Source: Martinezella tropici (GTDB taxonomy: Bacteria; Pseudomonadota; Alphaproteobacteria; Rhizobiales; Rhizobiaceae). Taken from it: a DNA stretch of 64,000 nucleotides. This document shows positions 62,479 through 64,000 of the stretch, piece by piece. Under the pieces are notes generated by a model. The model made no database searches and was not told the DNA's origin. It saw only the letters and a program-made list of their open reading frames with translations. Both the position numbers and the translations under genes were made by a program. Position 1 is the first letter of the stretch; every line of letters begins with the position of its first letter. The DNA lies in assembly GCF_008370325.1 (NCBI RefSeq), contig NZ_VNIP01000006.1:682001-746000 (forward strand). Reading direction: 5' to 3'.

Positions 62479-64000
62479 ATGGAAAAGGCTGCGGAAAAAC
62501 GGGATAGGGAAATAAGGCCGGGCTTTGTCCTGTCGATCCTTCTGCACGTCCTGTTTGTCGCGATTTTTCTGCTGCCGCTGCTGCCTGCACCGCCGGAGGC
62601 GAAGCCCGAGCAGAGCGTCAATGTCGAGCTGGTGCCGCAGCAGGAGGAAAAGCAGGAGCTTGCGACGAAGGCGAACGAGAAGCCTGATCAGCCTCCGAAG
62701 CCGATGCCGAAACCTGACGAGAAGCCGGCGGAGCAGGCGGCCGAAACCCAACAGGAGCCGCAGCAGCCGCAGGGAAAGAAAGCGGACGAACAGCCGCCAA
62801 AACAATCCGATCCTCAGGGCAAGGAAGCTGCGGAAAAGCCTCCAGCCAAACTCGACGAAGCGAAGGCCGACAAGCCGGTGGAGCAGGTGGAGAAGCCTGC
62901 ACCCAAGCCTGACGATCCCGGCGCTGACAAGCCCGTCGATAAGGCTGAGCAGCAGGCTTCGGCTACGGAGACGCCGCCCGAAGCAAAGGAAAAACCTCTC
63001 GAACCGAGGCCGTCGGATCCTGATCCCAAGCAAAAGGGGGCTAATTCCGAGGACGAAGATCTGAATAAAGAGGATTCGTCTTCGGCATCTAAAGTGGAGA
63101 ACGCAACTCTATCGCCTAAAATAAATGATAGCCAACCGCTGAAGGAATCTCAGACATCTGCCGCTGCTGGCGACAAAGATTCGCCAGTTGCCGCGCAAGC
63201 GACCGAGAATCCTACAACTTCGGAGTCTGAGATTCCGCAGTCGACTACAGCCGATTCCAACTCTCAACTGCAAAATTCTGAGCCTTCGGAACGAGGCGAG
63301 CCCAATGAATCGGGTATGGGTTCCTTAAACTCCGACCAGCCAAGCCAGTCGGCATCTATATCTACACCGCAAGTGCTTGCCACAGATTCGTCGTCGGACA
63401 CTAAAGTTGATCCATCCGATGAGCTTCAGTCCAGGAAGGATGCCGCAAACGTGACTGTTCCAGGCGTCATGGCATCCGGACAACCGAAAACGGGCGAGGC
63501 GAAAAATTCGCCCGGCAACTCGCCAACGGAGGGTGGCACAGGGCTCGTGATCGAGCCAACGCTGGAGCAACGCGGGCAGACCTCTCCGTCCAAGCCCACA
63601 GAGGGAGAGCAAAAGGCGAGCGCCGCTGCGTCTCCAAAAGCGGGTTTCGCCGCTTCTGCCGGGCAGTTTGTTCAAGCCAAGCGATTGTACTCAGCGGATG
63701 AGCTTTCTCGACTTCCAAAGGGCTTTTTAGCGCAATGGAAGCAACTTTCCGCACAAATGCGGATAAGTCAACTTTGCAACTCCGAGGGTGCGGCTCAACT
63801 TAACGCCGCTGGGTTACATATACTGCGTTTTGGTTTGCCGCATTCTTCCGAGAGCCGAAGCGCCAGCCGGAGTATAGAGACGGACAAGGCGGTGTATCGA
63901 ACGTCCGATGGCTATCACTATGTTGGGGTGAAATGTAACGTCGATAGCGGTGCGATGAAAGTGGTATCCTTTGCGTATCGCCTTGGCGCCCCCATACCAC
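62479..64000 (+). CDS. DUF930-type membrane protein, cut by window end
   Basis: An open frame runs from the ATG at 62479 to the window edge without a stop (507 codons). It has one N-terminal TM (LSILLHVLFVAIFLLPLLP, about 19-37), a long disordered linker, and a C-terminal part from about 405 that looks like DUF930 (RLPKGFLAQWKQLSAQMRISQLCNSEGAAQLN). Linker residues about 50-195 are P/K/E/Q-rich in GC-rich codons; about 195-390 are S/T/N/Q-rich with AT-rich codons. Linkers of this kind usually cross the periplasm. The function is unknown. The 236 bp upstream hold no gene. Confidence 0.85.
   Translation, partial: MEKAAEKRDREIRPGFVLSILLHVLFVAIFLLPLLPAPPEAKPEQSVNVELVPQQEEKQELATKANEKPDQPPKPMPKPDEKPAEQAAETQQEPQQPQGKKADEQPPKQSDPQGKEAAEKPPAKLDEAKADKPVEQVEKPAPKPDDPGADKPVDKAEQQASATETPPEAKEKPLEPRPSDPDPKQKGANSEDEDLNKEDSSSASKVENATLSPKINDSQPLKESQTSAAAGDKDSPVAAQATENPTTSESEIPQSTTADSNSQLQNSEPSERGEPNESGMGSLNSDQPSQSASISTPQVLATDSSSDTKVDPSDELQSRKDAANVTVPGVMASGQPKTGEAKNSPGNSPTEGGTGLVIEPTLEQRGQTSPSKPTEGEQKASAAASPKAGFAASAGQFVQAKRLYSADELSRLPKGFLAQWKQLSAQMRISQLCNSEGAAQLNAAGLHILRFGLPHSSESRSASRSIETDKAVYRTSDGYHYVGVKCNVDSGAMKVVSFAYRLGAPIP

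Overview
The window is a typical stretch of alphaproteobacterial chromosome. Gene families and local gene order (greA-lpsB with an lrp/trxB/LysR cluster, kbl-tdh next to rpoD, a dnaG-recQ pair, BA14K, DUF1236 and DUF930 proteins, and two tandem AbcR-type small RNAs) point to Rhizobiaceae, most likely Rhizobium. GC is high, so many long open frames lie antisense to real genes. I saw no rRNA, tRNA, CRISPR array, prophage or complete insertion sequence. Identities rest on motif and family recognition from memory; no searches were run.

Region by region. 1-8 kb: the end of an uncharacterised gene and an MFS transporter, then a minus-strand block running lgt, a MidA-type methyltransferase, pgeF, an M24-fold enzyme that lacks the usual metal ligands, a Q-rich lipoprotein and prs. 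8-14 kb: ubiK, YbjN, proC and csaA on plus; DUF1349, an EnvZ/OmpR-like two-component pair and a MarR regulator on minus. 14-24 kb: small envelope and secreted proteins (glycine-zipper, SH3/DUF1236, BA14K), an MBL hydrolase, cold-shock protein, DMT transporter, PQQ-type sugar dehydrogenase, aspartate aminotransferase, ChaA-like antiporter, DUF2188 and GrpB. 24-29 kb: a divergent LysR/NAD(P)-binding pair and an ArsR-MFS-Old Yellow Enzyme operon that looks like electrophile defence.

29-36 kb: two tandem AbcR-type sRNAs with near-identical promoters sit next to the LsrB/VtlR-type LysR gene, which is joined to trxB. Next come lrp, two LPS-core-type genes, lpsB and greA. 36-51 kb: carB, a LytTR regulator divergent from DUF2306, a zinc metallopeptidase, an aldo/keto reductase with a divergent LysR, TetA-like and MATE exporters, an EVE protein, carA and YqeY. 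An unassigned protein with two winged-helix-like segments follows, then a strongly structured intergenic element that I propose is a new C-rich-loop sRNA. 51-64 kb: dnaG, recQ, an SDR, kbl-tdh, rpoD, an APH(3')-like phosphotransferase, and a long DUF930-type membrane protein that runs off the window end.

How the genes work together: trxB, LsrB-type LysR and the AbcR sRNAs form a redox and nutrient-uptake regulatory unit; greA, lpsB and the two glycosyltransferase-type genes form an LPS-core locus; kbl and tdh make the threonine-to-glycine pathway; dnaG and rpoD are remnants of a macromolecular-synthesis cluster. Several intergenic regions carry diverged copies of one roughly 100-bp rhizobial mosaic repeat.
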